NCBI RefSeq assembly: GCF_020523795.1
Contig: NZ_JAJALI010000003.1
Coordinates: 604,864 to 668,863, forward strand
Source: Ancylobacter sp. Lp-2
GTDB taxonomy: Bacteria; Pseudomonadota; Alphaproteobacteria; Rhizobiales; Xanthobacteraceae
Reading direction: 5' to 3'
Length of the DNA stretch: 64,000 nt
The notes under the pieces were generated by a model, which did no database searches, was not told the origin of the DNA, and was given only the letters and a program-made list of their open reading frames with translations. The stretch's first letter is position 1. Every line of letters begins with the position of its first letter. Made by a program: the position numbers and the translations under genes. Below, one piece after another: positions 48,466 to 56,399 of this stretch.

Positions 48466-49080
48466 ATGTCGAACGCCGTTTCGTCCCAGCTGCGCCGTGC
48501 CGCGCTTACCGCCGTCTTCGCGCTGTCTCCCGCCCTCGCCTTCGCCCATCCCGGCCATGAAGGCGCCGCCGGCCTCGTGCATGGCTTCGCCCATCCGATC
48601 GGCGGCCTCGACCACGTGCTCGCCATGGTGGCGGTCGGTATCTTCGCTGCCCAGCTCGGCGGCCGCGCCATCTGGGCGGTGCCGGCGACCTTCGTGGCGC
48701 TGATGGCCGTCGGCGGCGCGCTCGGCATGGCCGGCATCGGCCTGCCCTTCGTCGAATTCGGCATCCTCGGCTCCATCGTCGCGCTCGGCCTCGTCGTCGC
48801 CATGGGCTGGAAGAACGCGCCGCTCGGCGTCGCCATGGCGCTGGTCGGCTTCTTCGCGGTGTTCCACGGCCACGCCCACGGCACCGAGATGCCGGCTGAC
48901 GCCTCCGGGCTCGCTTATGCCGCCGGCTTCATGCTCGCCACGGCGGCGCTGCACATTGTCGGCGTCGGCCTGGGCCTTGCCGTCGGCAAGCTCGGCGAGG
49001 TCCGCGCGCCGCGCCTCACCCAGGCGCTCGGCGCCGTGGTGGCGGTGGCCGGCCTCGGCCTGCTGTCCGGCGTCATCTGA
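48466..49080 (+). CDS. hupE: HupE/UreJ-family nickel importer
   Basis: A 204-residue membrane protein. An N-terminal signal-like helix ends at AFAHPGHEG. The HX5DH motif HPIGGLDH, a nickel-binding signature of the HupE/UreJ family, sits in the first TM segment. About six further helices follow. It should bring nickel into the cytoplasm. No urease or hydrogenase genes lie in the window, but the next gene encodes a probable nickel enzyme. A terminator follows. Confidence 0.9.
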   Translation: MSNAVSSQLRRAALTAVFALSPALAFAHPGHEGAAGLVHGFAHPIGGLDHVLAMVAVGIFAAQLGGRAIWAVPATFVALMAVGGALGMAGIGLPFVEFGILGSIVALGLVVAMGWKNAPLGVAMALVGFFAVFHGHAHGTEMPADASGLAYAAGFMLATAALHIVGVGLGLAVGKLGEVRAPRLTQALGAVVAVAGLGLLSGVI

Positions 49081-49081
49081 C

Positions 49082-49110
49082 GCCGCGCCGAAAGTTTCGG
49101 CGCGGCTTTT
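49082..49110 (+). terminator. Rho-independent terminator of hupE
   Basis: GCCGCGCCGAAA pairs with TTTCGGCGCGGC (49095-49106), directly after the stop codon, followed by TTTT at 49107-49110. Confidence 0.88.
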
Positions 49111-49164
49111 CGCGCCTGCCACTATTCCGGGCTTCCGATCCGTCGGAAGCCCGGCTACGTTCTG

Positions 49165-49285
49165 ATCCGTCCCTAGGGTTCCGGCATTGCTCGCGATGCG
49201 TCTGGGCCGAGAGGGACAGCCCGGCGGGGAACCTCGTTCCACCACATTCGCCGGGTCCACGGCGGGATAAAAGCCCGGGAGGCTC
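49165..49285 (+). ncRNA. Guanidine-I riboswitch (ykkC-yxkD class aptamer)
   Basis: The three most conserved blocks of the ykkC class appear in order and with normal spacing. They are CTAGGGTTCCGG (49173-49184), CTGGGCCGAGAGGG (49202-49215) and ACGGCGGGATAAAAGCCCGG (49259-49278). Between the first and second is a short hairpin, and between the second and third is a longer GC-rich one. This RNA binds guanidinium and turns on genes that remove it. The gene behind it, 90 bases further, is a ureohydrolase. No U-tract terminator is visible. Pairing of CTCTCC (49330-49335) with the GGAGAG of the Shine-Dalgarno (49363-49368) may be the switch. Confidence 0.93.
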
Positions 49286-49360
49286 GCGCGAGCGGTTCGC
49301 GGCGTGACCCTCCGGCTCATCCCGAAGGGCTCTCCAGGACCGGTCGCAAGGACTGATCGC

Positions 49361-49368
49361 AAGGAGAG
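49361..49368 (+). promoter_or_regulatory. Ribosome binding site of the guanidine hydrolase gene, possibly masked by the riboswitch
   Basis: AAGGAGAG, 6 bases before ATG 49375. Its GGAGAG can pair with CTCTCC at 49330-49335. The 9-mer TCGCAAGGA occurs twice in tandem here (49344-49352 and 49357-49365). Confidence 0.5.
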
Positions 49369-49374
49369 AACCTG

Positions 49375-50580
49375 ATGCGTTCCCATCCCACCCGTTCGAC
49401 CCGTTTCGCCGGCCTTGCTCCGGCACCGGCCCGCCGCCGCCGCCACCATCCCAATTTCGAGATCAAGGGGATGCAGGGCTGGAAGGCACTGGAATCCGAG
49501 GAGAAGCTCTCCGAGGACGGCTGGCGCAAGGAGCAGAAATGGGCCCTCGACATGGGCCTGCCCGGCGCCGACTCGATCAACGACAAGTCGATCCCGACCT
49601 TCGCGCGCGGCGAGCTGCCGCATTTCGCCGGCATCAACACCTTCATGAAGGCGCCCTATGTCGAGAACGTCCGCGACGTCGGCAAGTACGACGCCGCCGT
49701 GCTGGGCATCCCGTTCGACAGTGGCACCACTTACCGCCCCGGCACCCGCTTCGGGCCGCAGGGCATCCGGCGCATCTCGGCGCTGTACACGCCCTACAAT
49801 TATGAGCTCGGCGTCGACCTGCGCGAGCAGATGACGTTGTGCGACGTCGGCGACGTGTTCACCATCCCCGCCAATCTGGAGAAGAGTTTCGACCAGATCT
49901 CCAAGGGCGTCAGCCACGTCTTCTCCTCCGGCGCGCTGCCGATCATGCTGGGCGGCGACCACTCGATCGGCTTTCCCTGCGTGCGCGGCATCGCCGAATG
50001 CACCTCGAAGCGCATCGGCATCATCCATTTCGACCGCCACATCGACATCCAGGAGAAGGATCTCGACGAGCGGATGCACACCACGCCCTGGTACTGGGCG
50101 ACCAACCTGCCGAACGTCTCGCCGAAGAACCTCGTGCAGCTCGGCATCGGCGGCTGGCAGGTTCCGCGCTACGGCGTGCAGGAAGCCCGCAAGCGCGGCA
50201 CCAATGTGCTGACCATCGACGACATCGAGAAGATCGGGCTGGAGAAGACCGCCGAGATCGCGCTCGAGCTCGCCTGGAAGGACGCCGACGCGGTCTACAT
50301 CTCCTTCGACGTGGACAGCATCGACTGCGGCTTCGTGCCGGGCACCGGCTGGCCGGAGCCGGGCGGCTTCCTGCCGCGCGAGGCGCTGAAGATCCTCGGC
50401 TTGGTGGCCGCCGAAGGCCTGTGCGGGCTGGAAGTGGTGGAGGTCTCGCCGCCCTACGACACCTCGGACATCACCGCGCTGTTCGGCACCCGCGTGGTGG
50501 TCGAGGCGCTCGGCTCGATGCTGGCGCATGGCAAGCTCGGCTCGCACAAGCACATCATCGACAAGCCGGTGAGCTTCTGA
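49375..50580 (+). CDS. gdmH: Ureohydrolase, probable Ni-dependent guanidine hydrolase (agmatinase/SpeB fold)
   Basis: A 401-residue arginase-fold enzyme, longer than typical agmatinases (about 300) because of an N-terminal extension of about 100 residues. The dimetal site is complete: GGDHS (His196), FDRHIDIQ (Asp220, His222, Asp224) and SFDVDSID (Asp312, Asp314). It has DRH where most agmatinases have DAH, and CGFVPGTGWPEPGG after the last motif. The guanidine-I riboswitch directly upstream and the nickel importer next door point to guanidine hydrolase, which cleaves guanidine to urea and ammonia with two Ni ions. Agmatinase is the alternative. The HypA/HypB-like maturation proteins known from cyanobacterial loci are not seen here. 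Confidence 0.87.
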   Translation: MRSHPTRSTRFAGLAPAPARRRRHHPNFEIKGMQGWKALESEEKLSEDGWRKEQKWALDMGLPGADSINDKSIPTFARGELPHFAGINTFMKAPYVENVRDVGKYDAAVLGIPFDSGTTYRPGTRFGPQGIRRISALYTPYNYELGVDLREQMTLCDVGDVFTIPANLEKSFDQISKGVSHVFSSGALPIMLGGDHSIGFPCVRGIAECTSKRIGIIHFDRHIDIQEKDLDERMHTTPWYWATNLPNVSPKNLVQLGIGGWQVPRYGVQEARKRGTNVLTIDDIEKIGLEKTAEIALELAWKDADAVYISFDVDSIDCGFVPGTGWPEPGGFLPREALKILGLVAAEGLCGLEVVEVSPPYDTSDITALFGTRVVVEALGSMLAHGKLGSHKHIIDKPVSF

Positions 50581-50627
50581 GCAAACTCCACCCACCCCTC
50601 CTCGGAGCGGCACGCACGCTGGAAAGC

Positions 50628-50918
50628 TCCCTCTCCCCGCACGGAACTCGGCTGTTGCCGAGCTCCGCACTCAGGGCGGTCGACATCGGATGCATCCGAT
50701 GTCGACGGAGGGGGGAGTGAGGAGTCTTCGACGTTCCGCACCCACGTCGCCCCTCACCGCCCCGCTGCGCGGGCCACCTCTCCGCCGAAGCCGGACGTTT
50801 CCGGCTTCGGCCTTGCCAGAACCGAACGCGGCAACAGCCGAGTTCGGGCAGCCGGATGTTTCCGGTTTCGGCTTTGCCAAAGCCGAAACCGGCAGCAGCC
50901 GAGTTCGGGCGGGAGAGG
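50628..50918. repeat. REP-like modular intergenic repeat, copy E (largest)
   Basis: It shows most modules of the family. These are GAACTCGGC hairpins at 50644-50665 and 50824-50845, a 28-bp perfect palindrome at 50679-50706 (GTCGACATCGGATG and its complement), CGAAGCCGG...CCGGCTTCG at 50786-50809, and a 14-bp-arm hairpin at 50862-50892. The CCGCTGCGCGGGCCACCTCTCC core links it to the other copies. It lies between the guanidine hydrolase and the His-rich gene, on the presumed common transcript. Confidence 0.8.
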
Positions 50919-50938
50919 ACAAGACAAGGACATCAGTC

Positions 50939-51445
50939 ATGCATCGCGGCCACGATCACGATCATCATCACGACCACGGCGCCGGCGGCCATTCCCACGG
51001 GCACGCTCACAGCCATTCCCACGCCTCCGGCCACAATCACGGCCACGGCCCCTCGCACGTCGCCCAGTGGCAGACGCCGCACCTGCCCGATGCGCCGCCG
51101 CCGGAGGAGCACCGTCACGAGGAGCCCGATCTCGACCTCGTCGAGCAGGCCTTCGTCGAGGGCTTCGCGGCGGCTTCCGACCCGACCAGCTTCCTGCGCC
51201 TCGCCCGCGTGCCGTTCGACGCCATCGCCGAGGACGGCGCCCGCGTCAGCCTGTTGCGGGTCGAGAGCAACGCCGCCACCGATGTCGGGGCGGTGATGCC
51301 GCATCTGGGCGGCGGCAGCTTCCGCTATGACCCCTTGCCGAAAGCCATGGTGTCGCGCCGCCAGCAGCTGCGCTTCGTCTATTTCGACGGTAAGGGCCTG
51401 CGGCAGCTGCCACTGGCGGATGTTCGCAAGCTGACCGAGACGTGA
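50939..51445 (+). CDS. Histidine-rich protein, candidate nickel storage or delivery protein
   Basis: A 168-residue cytosolic protein (no signal peptide). The first 40 residues contain 17 His in HDHDHHHDH, HSHGHAHSHSH and HNHGHGPSH runs, like the His tracts of HypB, UreE or SlyD. The C-terminal 100 residues (DLDLVEQAFVEGFAAASDPT, RVPFDAIAEDGARVSLLRVE) form a domain I do not recognise. Start at ATG 50939 with AAGGA 8 bases before it. It follows the guanidine hydrolase on the same strand after a 358-base gap filled by a repeat. A metallochaperone role for the nickel enzyme is inference. Confidence 0.8.
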   Translation: MHRGHDHDHHHDHGAGGHSHGHAHSHSHASGHNHGHGPSHVAQWQTPHLPDAPPPEEHRHEEPDLDLVEQAFVEGFAAASDPTSFLRLARVPFDAIAEDGARVSLLRVESNAATDVGAVMPHLGGGSFRYDPLPKAMVSRRQQLRFVYFDGKGLRQLPLADVRKLTET

Positions 51446-51642
51446 GCATCGGCGCGGGGCCGCGCGCTCGCGCAGTCGTGACATCGACGTGTCGCAATGC
51501 CACGCGTTCGATCGCCGCGTGGGCATTTTGACAGGTTGATCGGAACCTTTCTGAAGTTCATGGTGCCCGCGACGCCCGCTTGGGAAGGGCGCGGCCGGAA
51601 TCTCCGGCCGCCGCTACCCGGCGAAGCAGAGTGGATGCGCTG

Positions 51643-52869
51643 ATGGATTACACCGGGATTTTCGAGGCCGCCGTCGACACGCTGAAGAGCGAGCGGCGCT
51701 ATCGCACCTTCGCCGAGATCGAGCGCGACGTCGCCCGCTTCCCGCGCGCGACCTGGCATTCGCCGAACGGTGCGCGCGACATCGTCATCTGGTGTTCCAA
51801 CGACTATCTCGGCATGGGCTGCCACGCGAGCGTCATCGAGGCGATGTGCGCCTCCGCCCGCACGGTCGGCGCCGGCGCCGGCGGCACCCGCAACATTTCC
51901 GGCAACAGCCACGCCATCGTCGAGTTGGAGCGCGAGCTCGCCGACCTGCATGGCAAGCAGGCCGGCCTCGTCTTCACCTCCGGCTACATCTCCAACGAGA
52001 CCGGCATCTCGACACTCGCCCGGCTGATCCCGGACTGCCTGATCCTCTCCGACGCCCTCAACCACAATTCGATGATCGAGGGCGTGCGGCACGCCGGGCG
52101 CGACAAGGCGGTGTTCCGCCACAACGACCTCGCGCATCTGGAAGAGCTGCTGATCGCCGCCGGCAACCGGCCCAAGCTGGTGGTGTTCGAGAGCATCTAT
52201 TCGATGGACGGCGATGTCGCCCCCATAGGCGCCATCTGCGACCTCGCCGAGAAATACGGCGCCATGACCTATCTCGACGAGGTGCACGCGGTCGGCATGT
52301 ACGGCCCGCGCGGCGCCGGCCTCGCCGAGCGCGACGGGGTGATGCACCGGGTCGACGTCATCGAGGGCACGCTCGGCAAGGCGTTCGGCGTGGTCGGCGG
52401 CTACATCACCGGCAAGCGCGCGGTGATCGACGCGGTGCGCTCCTATGCGCCGGGCTTCATCTTCACCACCGCGCTGCCGCCGGCGGTCGCCGCCGCGGCC
52501 GCCGCCTCGGTGCGCCATCTCAAGTCGTCCAGCACCGAACGCGCCCGCCAGCAGGAGCAGGTGGCCAAGGTGAAGAACGCCTTCGAGGCCGCCGGCCTGC
52601 CGCAGCTCGACACCGACACCCACATCGTGCCGGTGATGGTCGGCAATGCCGAATTGTGCAAAGCGGCGAGCGACATGCTGCTCGCCGAGCACGGCATCTA
52701 CATCCAGCCGATCAACTACCCGACCGTGCCGCGCGGCACCGAACGGCTGCGCATCACCCCCGGCCCGCTGCACGATGACGCGCTCGTCGAGCAGCTCGTC
52801 ACCGCGATGGTCGATGTGTGGACGAAGCTCGGGCTCGACTTCGTCGCCCGCGCCGAAGCCGCGGAATAA
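51643..52869 (+). CDS. hemA: 5-Aminolevulinate synthase
   Basis: A 408-residue PLP enzyme that condenses glycine and succinyl-CoA to 5-aminolevulinate, the first step of the C4 haem pathway in alphaproteobacteria. Visible are [26 protein letters not shown], the Asp of [17 protein letters not shown] and the PLP-lysine in [14 protein letters not shown]. Start ATG 51643 (MDYTGIF) matches known N-termini. It uses succinyl-CoA, which the mutase genes at 18-23 kb would help supply. Confidence 0.96.
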   Translation: MDYTGIFEAAVDTLKSERRYRTFAEIERDVARFPRATWHSPNGARDIVIWCSNDYLGMGCHASVIEAMCASARTVGAGAGGTRNISGNSHAIVELERELADLHGKQAGLVFTSGYISNETGISTLARLIPDCLILSDALNHNSMIEGVRHAGRDKAVFRHNDLAHLEELLIAAGNRPKLVVFESIYSMDGDVAPIGAICDLAEKYGAMTYLDEVHAVGMYGPRGAGLAERDGVMHRVDVIEGTLGKAFGVVGGYITGKRAVIDAVRSYAPGFIFTTALPPAVAAAAAASVRHLKSSSTERARQQEQVAKVKNAFEAAGLPQLDTDTHIVPVMVGNAELCKAASDMLLAEHGIYIQPINYPTVPRGTERLRITPGPLHDDALVEQLVTAMVDVWTKLGLDFVARAEAAE

Positions 52870-52899
52870 GGCACCGGCCGCAGCGAAGCCGACGGCCGG

Positions 52900-54015
52900 T
52901 CAGTCCTTCGGCTCGGCGTCGGGATCGGCGGTGCCCGGCTTCGGCACCGCCGACGGCCCGAACACGAAGCGCACGACCAGCGGCAGGCACAGCGACAACC
53001 CGACGAAGCGCGCCAGATGGTGCGCGGCCACGAAGGCCGGATCGACGCCCAGCACGAAGGCCATGATGGTCATCGCCTCCAGCGCGCCCGGCACATAGGC
53101 GAGGAACACCTTCGGCAGCGCCTCGCCGGAAATCCATGCCGCCAGCAGCGCGAACAGGAAGGCGACGCTTACCGCCACCGTCAGCGCCACCAGCCCATCG
53201 ATGAAGAAGCGCCGTAGCGTCGCCATCGAGGTGCCGGCGAAGCGCGCGCCGGAATTGGCGCCGAGGATGACGAAGCAGACGATCAGCAACAGGTCCGGCA
53301 GCCGCCCCTCGACGAAGCCGGAGCCGTGCAGCACGCCGCTGGTCAGCATGGCGCCGACCATGGCGCCGCCGGGAAACCGCGCCCGCTCGAACAAGAAGCC
53401 GCCGAGCGCGCCGGCACCGAGCGACAGCAACAGATTATAGAGATCGGGCGCCACCGGATTGATCGGCAGCGTGCCGGCCGGCTGGTGCCCCAGCCCGCCC
53501 ATCGCCGCCGGCAGCAGCGCCACTAGCACGAACAGCCGCAGCGACTGGCCGAACACCACCCGCCGCACATCGGCGCCCGAGGTCTCCGCCATGATCAACA
53601 CGGCGGACAGCGCCCCCGGCGCGGCGGCGAAGAAGGCGCTGCGCCGGTCCCATTTGGCGATCTTTTCCAGATAGAACCCGACCGCCAGCATCATCGCCGG
53701 CAGCGAGACCATCAGGATCGCCATGGTGGCCGGCCAGCTGGCGAGCCCCCTCAGCGTCTCCGGCGAGATCGCCGAGCCCATCGAGGTGCCGAGCAGCACG
53801 AAGGTGACGTCGCGCACCCGTCGGCCAATGCCGATCGGCGCCCCCGCCAGCGAGGCGATGGCGCAGGCCACCAGCGCGCCGGACAGCCAGCCGGCAGGCA
53901 TACCGAGAAACGCGAACAGCCCGCCGCCGGCAAAGGCCAGCGCCAGCGTTCCGGCGAGTCGGGCAAAGCCGCGCAAACGCGCGCGACGAGATTCGGAAGA
54001 ATGCGGATGCGGCAT
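52900..54015 (-). CDS. AbrB-family membrane protein (AmoA/AbrB, ammonia-monooxygenase-like annotation)
   Basis: A 371-residue protein with two repeats of a hydrophobic domain, about nine to ten TM helices. Motifs such as PAGWLSGALVACAIASLAGAP and RDVTFVLLGTSMGSAISPE, and the closing YVPGALEAMTIMAFVLGVDPAFVAAHH, mark the AbrB duplication family (Pfam AbrB, unrelated to the DNA-binding AbrB). Likely an inner-membrane transporter or regulator of unknown substrate. The start at 54015 was chosen; its leader contains His-rich MPHPHSSESRR. Divergent from hemN. Confidence 0.83.
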   Translation of the reverse strand: MPHPHSSESRRARLRGFARLAGTLALAFAGGGLFAFLGMPAGWLSGALVACAIASLAGAPIGIGRRVRDVTFVLLGTSMGSAISPETLRGLASWPATMAILMVSLPAMMLAVGFYLEKIAKWDRRSAFFAAAPGALSAVLIMAETSGADVRRVVFGQSLRLFVLVALLPAAMGGLGHQPAGTLPINPVAPDLYNLLLSLGAGALGGFLFERARFPGGAMVGAMLTSGVLHGSGFVEGRLPDLLLIVCFVILGANSGARFAGTSMATLRRFFIDGLVALTVAVSVAFLFALLAAWISGEALPKVFLAYVPGALEAMTIMAFVLGVDPAFVAAHHLARFVGLSLCLPLVVRFVFGPSAVPKPGTADPDAEPKD

Positions 54016-54030
54016 GAACGACGATTTCGT

Positions 54031-54044
54031 TTGTTCCGGATCAA
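54031..54044. promoter_or_regulatory. Candidate FNR/FixK box upstream of hemN
   Basis: TTGTT-CCGG-ATCAA matches the FNR/FixK consensus TTGAT-N4-ATCAA at 9 of 10 defined positions. It lies 35 bases before the hemN start, and a FixK-like gene follows hemN. Confidence 0.5.
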
Positions 54045-54078
54045 TGCGCCTCCCGACCACGAAGGTCAATTTCCACAC

Positions 54079-55398
54079 ATGACCAGTTCCGCCCTTTTTC
54101 ACGCCGAGCGCGCCGTGCCGCGCTACACCTCCTATCCGACCGCACCGCATTTCAGCGCGGAGATCGGTGCCGAACAGCACGCGCAATGGCTCGCGGCGCT
54201 GCCGTCCGGCGCCAGCCTGTCGCTCTATCTGCATGTGCCGTTCTGCTCGGCGCTCTGCTTCTATTGCGGCTGCACCACCAAGGCGACGCGGCGGGCCAGT
54301 CCGGTCGCCGCCTATGTCGCGCGGCTGGAGCGCGAGATCGCCCTGGCGGCGGGCGCGGCCGGCGGACGGCCGGTGCCCCACATCGCCTGGGGCGGCGGCA
54401 CGCCGAGCCTCATCGGCCCGGAAGCCCTGCGCCGGCTCTTCGACCGCCTCGCCGCGGCGTTCGACCTCGAGCCGCTGGCCGAGCACGCCATCGAACTCGA
54501 CCCGCGCGAAACCGACGCGGCGCTGGCCGATGCCCTCGCCGCCATCGGCGTCGACCGCGTCAGCTTCGGGGTGCAGGACTTCTCGGCCCATGTGCAGACC
54601 GCCATCGGCCGCGTGCAACCCTTCGGCACCGTCGAGCGGGCGGTGACGCTGATCCGCGAGGCCGGGGTGGCCGCCGTCAATCTCGACCTGATGTACGGCC
54701 TGCCGCGCCAGACCGCGCGCGACGTGCGCCGCACCGCCCACATGGCGGCGCAGCTGCGGCCGGACCGCCTCGCGCTGTTCGGTTATGCGCATGTGCCGTG
54801 GGTACGGCCGAACCAGCGCCTGATCGACCAGAGCGCCCTGCCCGGCGCCGCCGAGCGGCTGGAACAGGCGGAGGCCGCGCGCGAGGCGCTGGTCGCGCTC
54901 GGCTATGTCGCCATCGGCCTCGACCATTTCGCCCGGGCCGACGACCCGATGGCGGTGGCGGCGCGCGAGGGCCGGCTGCGCCGCAACTTCCAGGGCTACA
55001 CCGTCGATCAGGCGGATGCGCTGATCGGGCTCGGCGCCTCGGCGATCAGCCGCTTCCCGCAGGGCTTCACCCAGAACGCCGCCGATTCGCACGCCTATAT
55101 CCGAGCGCTCGACGCCGGGCATTTCGCCACGGTGCGCGGTGTCGCCTTCACTCGCGACGACATCCGGCGCGGCCGGCTCATCGAGAAGTTGATGTGCGAC
55201 TTCGCGGTGGATCTCGACGAGGAGATCCTGAGCGAGGCGGCACCGCGCCTCGCGCCGCTGGCGGCGGACGGGCTGATCCGCATCGAGGGAGGCCATGTCG
55301 AGGTCACCCCCAGCGGGCGCCCCTTCGTACGGCTCGCCGCCGCCGCCCTCGACGCCCGGCTTCAGCAGGGCACCGCCCGGCATTCCGTGGCGGTGTAA
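54079..55398 (+). CDS. hemN: Oxygen-independent coproporphyrinogen III dehydrogenase
   Basis: A 439-residue radical SAM enzyme. The 4Fe-4S motif CxxxCxxC appears as CSALCFYC followed by GC, and GGGTPS lies near residue 105. It converts coproporphyrinogen III to protoporphyrinogen IX without oxygen. ATG 54079 begins MTSSALFHAERAVPRYTSYP, the normal N-terminus. The spacing of the FNR-like box to this start leaves almost no leader. It lies next to the fixK/fixJ/fixL genes, as expected for a microaerobic enzyme. Confidence 0.95.
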   Translation: MTSSALFHAERAVPRYTSYPTAPHFSAEIGAEQHAQWLAALPSGASLSLYLHVPFCSALCFYCGCTTKATRRASPVAAYVARLEREIALAAGAAGGRPVPHIAWGGGTPSLIGPEALRRLFDRLAAAFDLEPLAEHAIELDPRETDAALADALAAIGVDRVSFGVQDFSAHVQTAIGRVQPFGTVERAVTLIREAGVAAVNLDLMYGLPRQTARDVRRTAHMAAQLRPDRLALFGYAHVPWVRPNQRLIDQSALPGAAERLEQAEAAREALVALGYVAIGLDHFARADDPMAVAAREGRLRRNFQGYTVDQADALIGLGASAISRFPQGFTQNAADSHAYIRALDAGHFATVRGVAFTRDDIRRGRLIEKLMCDFAVDLDEEILSEAAPRLAPLAADGLIRIEGGHVEVTPSGRPFVRLAAAALDARLQQGTARHSVAV

Positions 55399-55445
55399 GC
55401 GGCGTGCAGGCCGGCTGGCGCGCCCGGCCCGGCCCCGAAAACAAG

Positions 55446-55471
55446 ACGCCCCGCGGCGGAGCGCGGGGCGT
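55446..55471. terminator. Hairpin between convergent hemN and fixK
   Basis: ACGCCCCGCG-gcggag-CGCGGGGCGT, a 10-bp perfect stem. On the minus strand it is followed by CTTGTTTT, so it should end the fixK transcript. On the plus strand it lacks a T run. Confidence 0.7.
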
Positions 55472-55572
55472 ATCGAGGATCGGCGCCGAAGCCTTTTGGG
55501 GCTAAGTGCCTCGGGCCGCACGACCGGATGAATTTGTTCTTGTTTGTCCCCCTCCGGCGTATTCCCTGCGTC

Positions 55573-56265
55573 TCAGGCGGCCCCGGCGAGCCGCTCCATG
55601 CTGCCACGGTCGCGGATGCGCACCTCGTCGGCGCGCAGCAGCGCCACCAGTCCCCGGCGCTTCAGCTCGGAAAACGCCCGGCTCACCGTCTCCAGCGTCA
55701 GGCCGAGGAAATCGGCGATCTCCTGCCGGGTCATGGCGATATGCACCGATCCGTCGAGCGGGGCATCGCCGCGCCCCGGCTGGCGTCCCTCCGGCATCAG
55801 CCGCAACAGGAAGAAGGCGACGCGCTCCAGCGCCGACATCCGCCCGAGCACCAGCGCATGCGCGTGCAGGGTGCAGAGCTGGCTCTCGAAGCGGCGCAGC
55901 AGCCGGGCGGCCAGCGCACCGTCGCGCTCCAGCGCGCCGCGCTCATGCGCGACCACCACGCTGGCGGTAAGCGTTTCGGCGGAACAGACATAGGCGTCGC
56001 CGCAGGCAAGGCCGAACACGTCGCCCGGACCGAGCAACTCGACCACCTGGCGGCGGCCGTCGGGCAGCAGCTTGGTCAGCATCACCGCGCCCTCGACCAG
56101 TTCCATGATGCGCCGGGCCGGATCGCCCTCATGCAGCAGGACCGCATGGCCTCCGACCCGCTGGCCCGGAGCGGGACCGTCGAGCAGCGCATGGCCGAGC
56201 TCGGCGCCGGGGGCATGCGAGCGCCCGTGGCTGGTGCCGATCCGATCCTCGATTGCCTGTCGCAT
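55573..56265 (-). CDS. fixK: CRP/FNR-family regulator, FixK type
   Basis: A 230-residue regulator. A cNMP-binding-fold domain (PDGRRQVVELLGPGDVFGLA) is followed by the recognition helix region TRQEIADFLGLTLETVSRAF, with the E..SR residues that read TTGAT sites. It lacks the N-terminal FNR cysteine cluster, so it does not sense oxygen by itself, which fits FixK acting below FixLJ. Start ATG 56265. Expected targets are hemN and cytochrome cbb3 genes elsewhere. Tandem repeats that may bind FixJ lie upstream. Confidence 0.9.
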   Translation of the reverse strand: MRQAIEDRIGTSHGRSHAPGAELGHALLDGPAPGQRVGGHAVLLHEGDPARRIMELVEGAVMLTKLLPDGRRQVVELLGPGDVFGLACGDAYVCSAETLTASVVVAHERGALERDGALAARLLRRFESQLCTLHAHALVLGRMSALERVAFFLLRLMPEGRQPGRGDAPLDGSVHIAMTRQEIADFLGLTLETVSRAFSELKRRGLVALLRADEVRIRDRGSMERLAGAA

Positions 56266-56336
56266 GGAAGCCTCCGTTACGCTGTGTGGCAGACCATACG
56301 GACGAATGTTGCGACGCACAGTTGGGGCGGCTGCGT

Positions 56337-56363
56337 AAGGGAAACTGCGCAAGGGAAACTGCG
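56337..56363 (-). promoter_or_regulatory. Tandem 14-bp repeats, candidate FixJ boxes upstream of fixK
   Basis: On the minus strand GCGCAGTTTCCCTT is repeated back to back (13 of 14 in the second copy), 72-98 bases before the fixK start. The GTAGTTTCCC core that I recall from FixJ-regulated promoters differs from CGCAGTTTCCC at only two positions. Control of fixK by FixJ is therefore likely. Confidence 0.5.
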
Positions 56364-56399
56364 GAACCGCGAAGCGGCGGCAGCGCCACGCCCGGCGAC

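Noticed and set aside
49375..50580. Plain agmatinase annotation of the ureohydrolase
   Set aside because: The guanidine-I riboswitch, nickel context, longer length and DRH/GTGWPEPGG motifs fit guanidine hydrolase better; agmatinase remains possible.
54016..55521. Long upstream extension of the AbrB-type frame
   Set aside because: It lies antisense to hemN and adds no domain; the normal start is near 54015.
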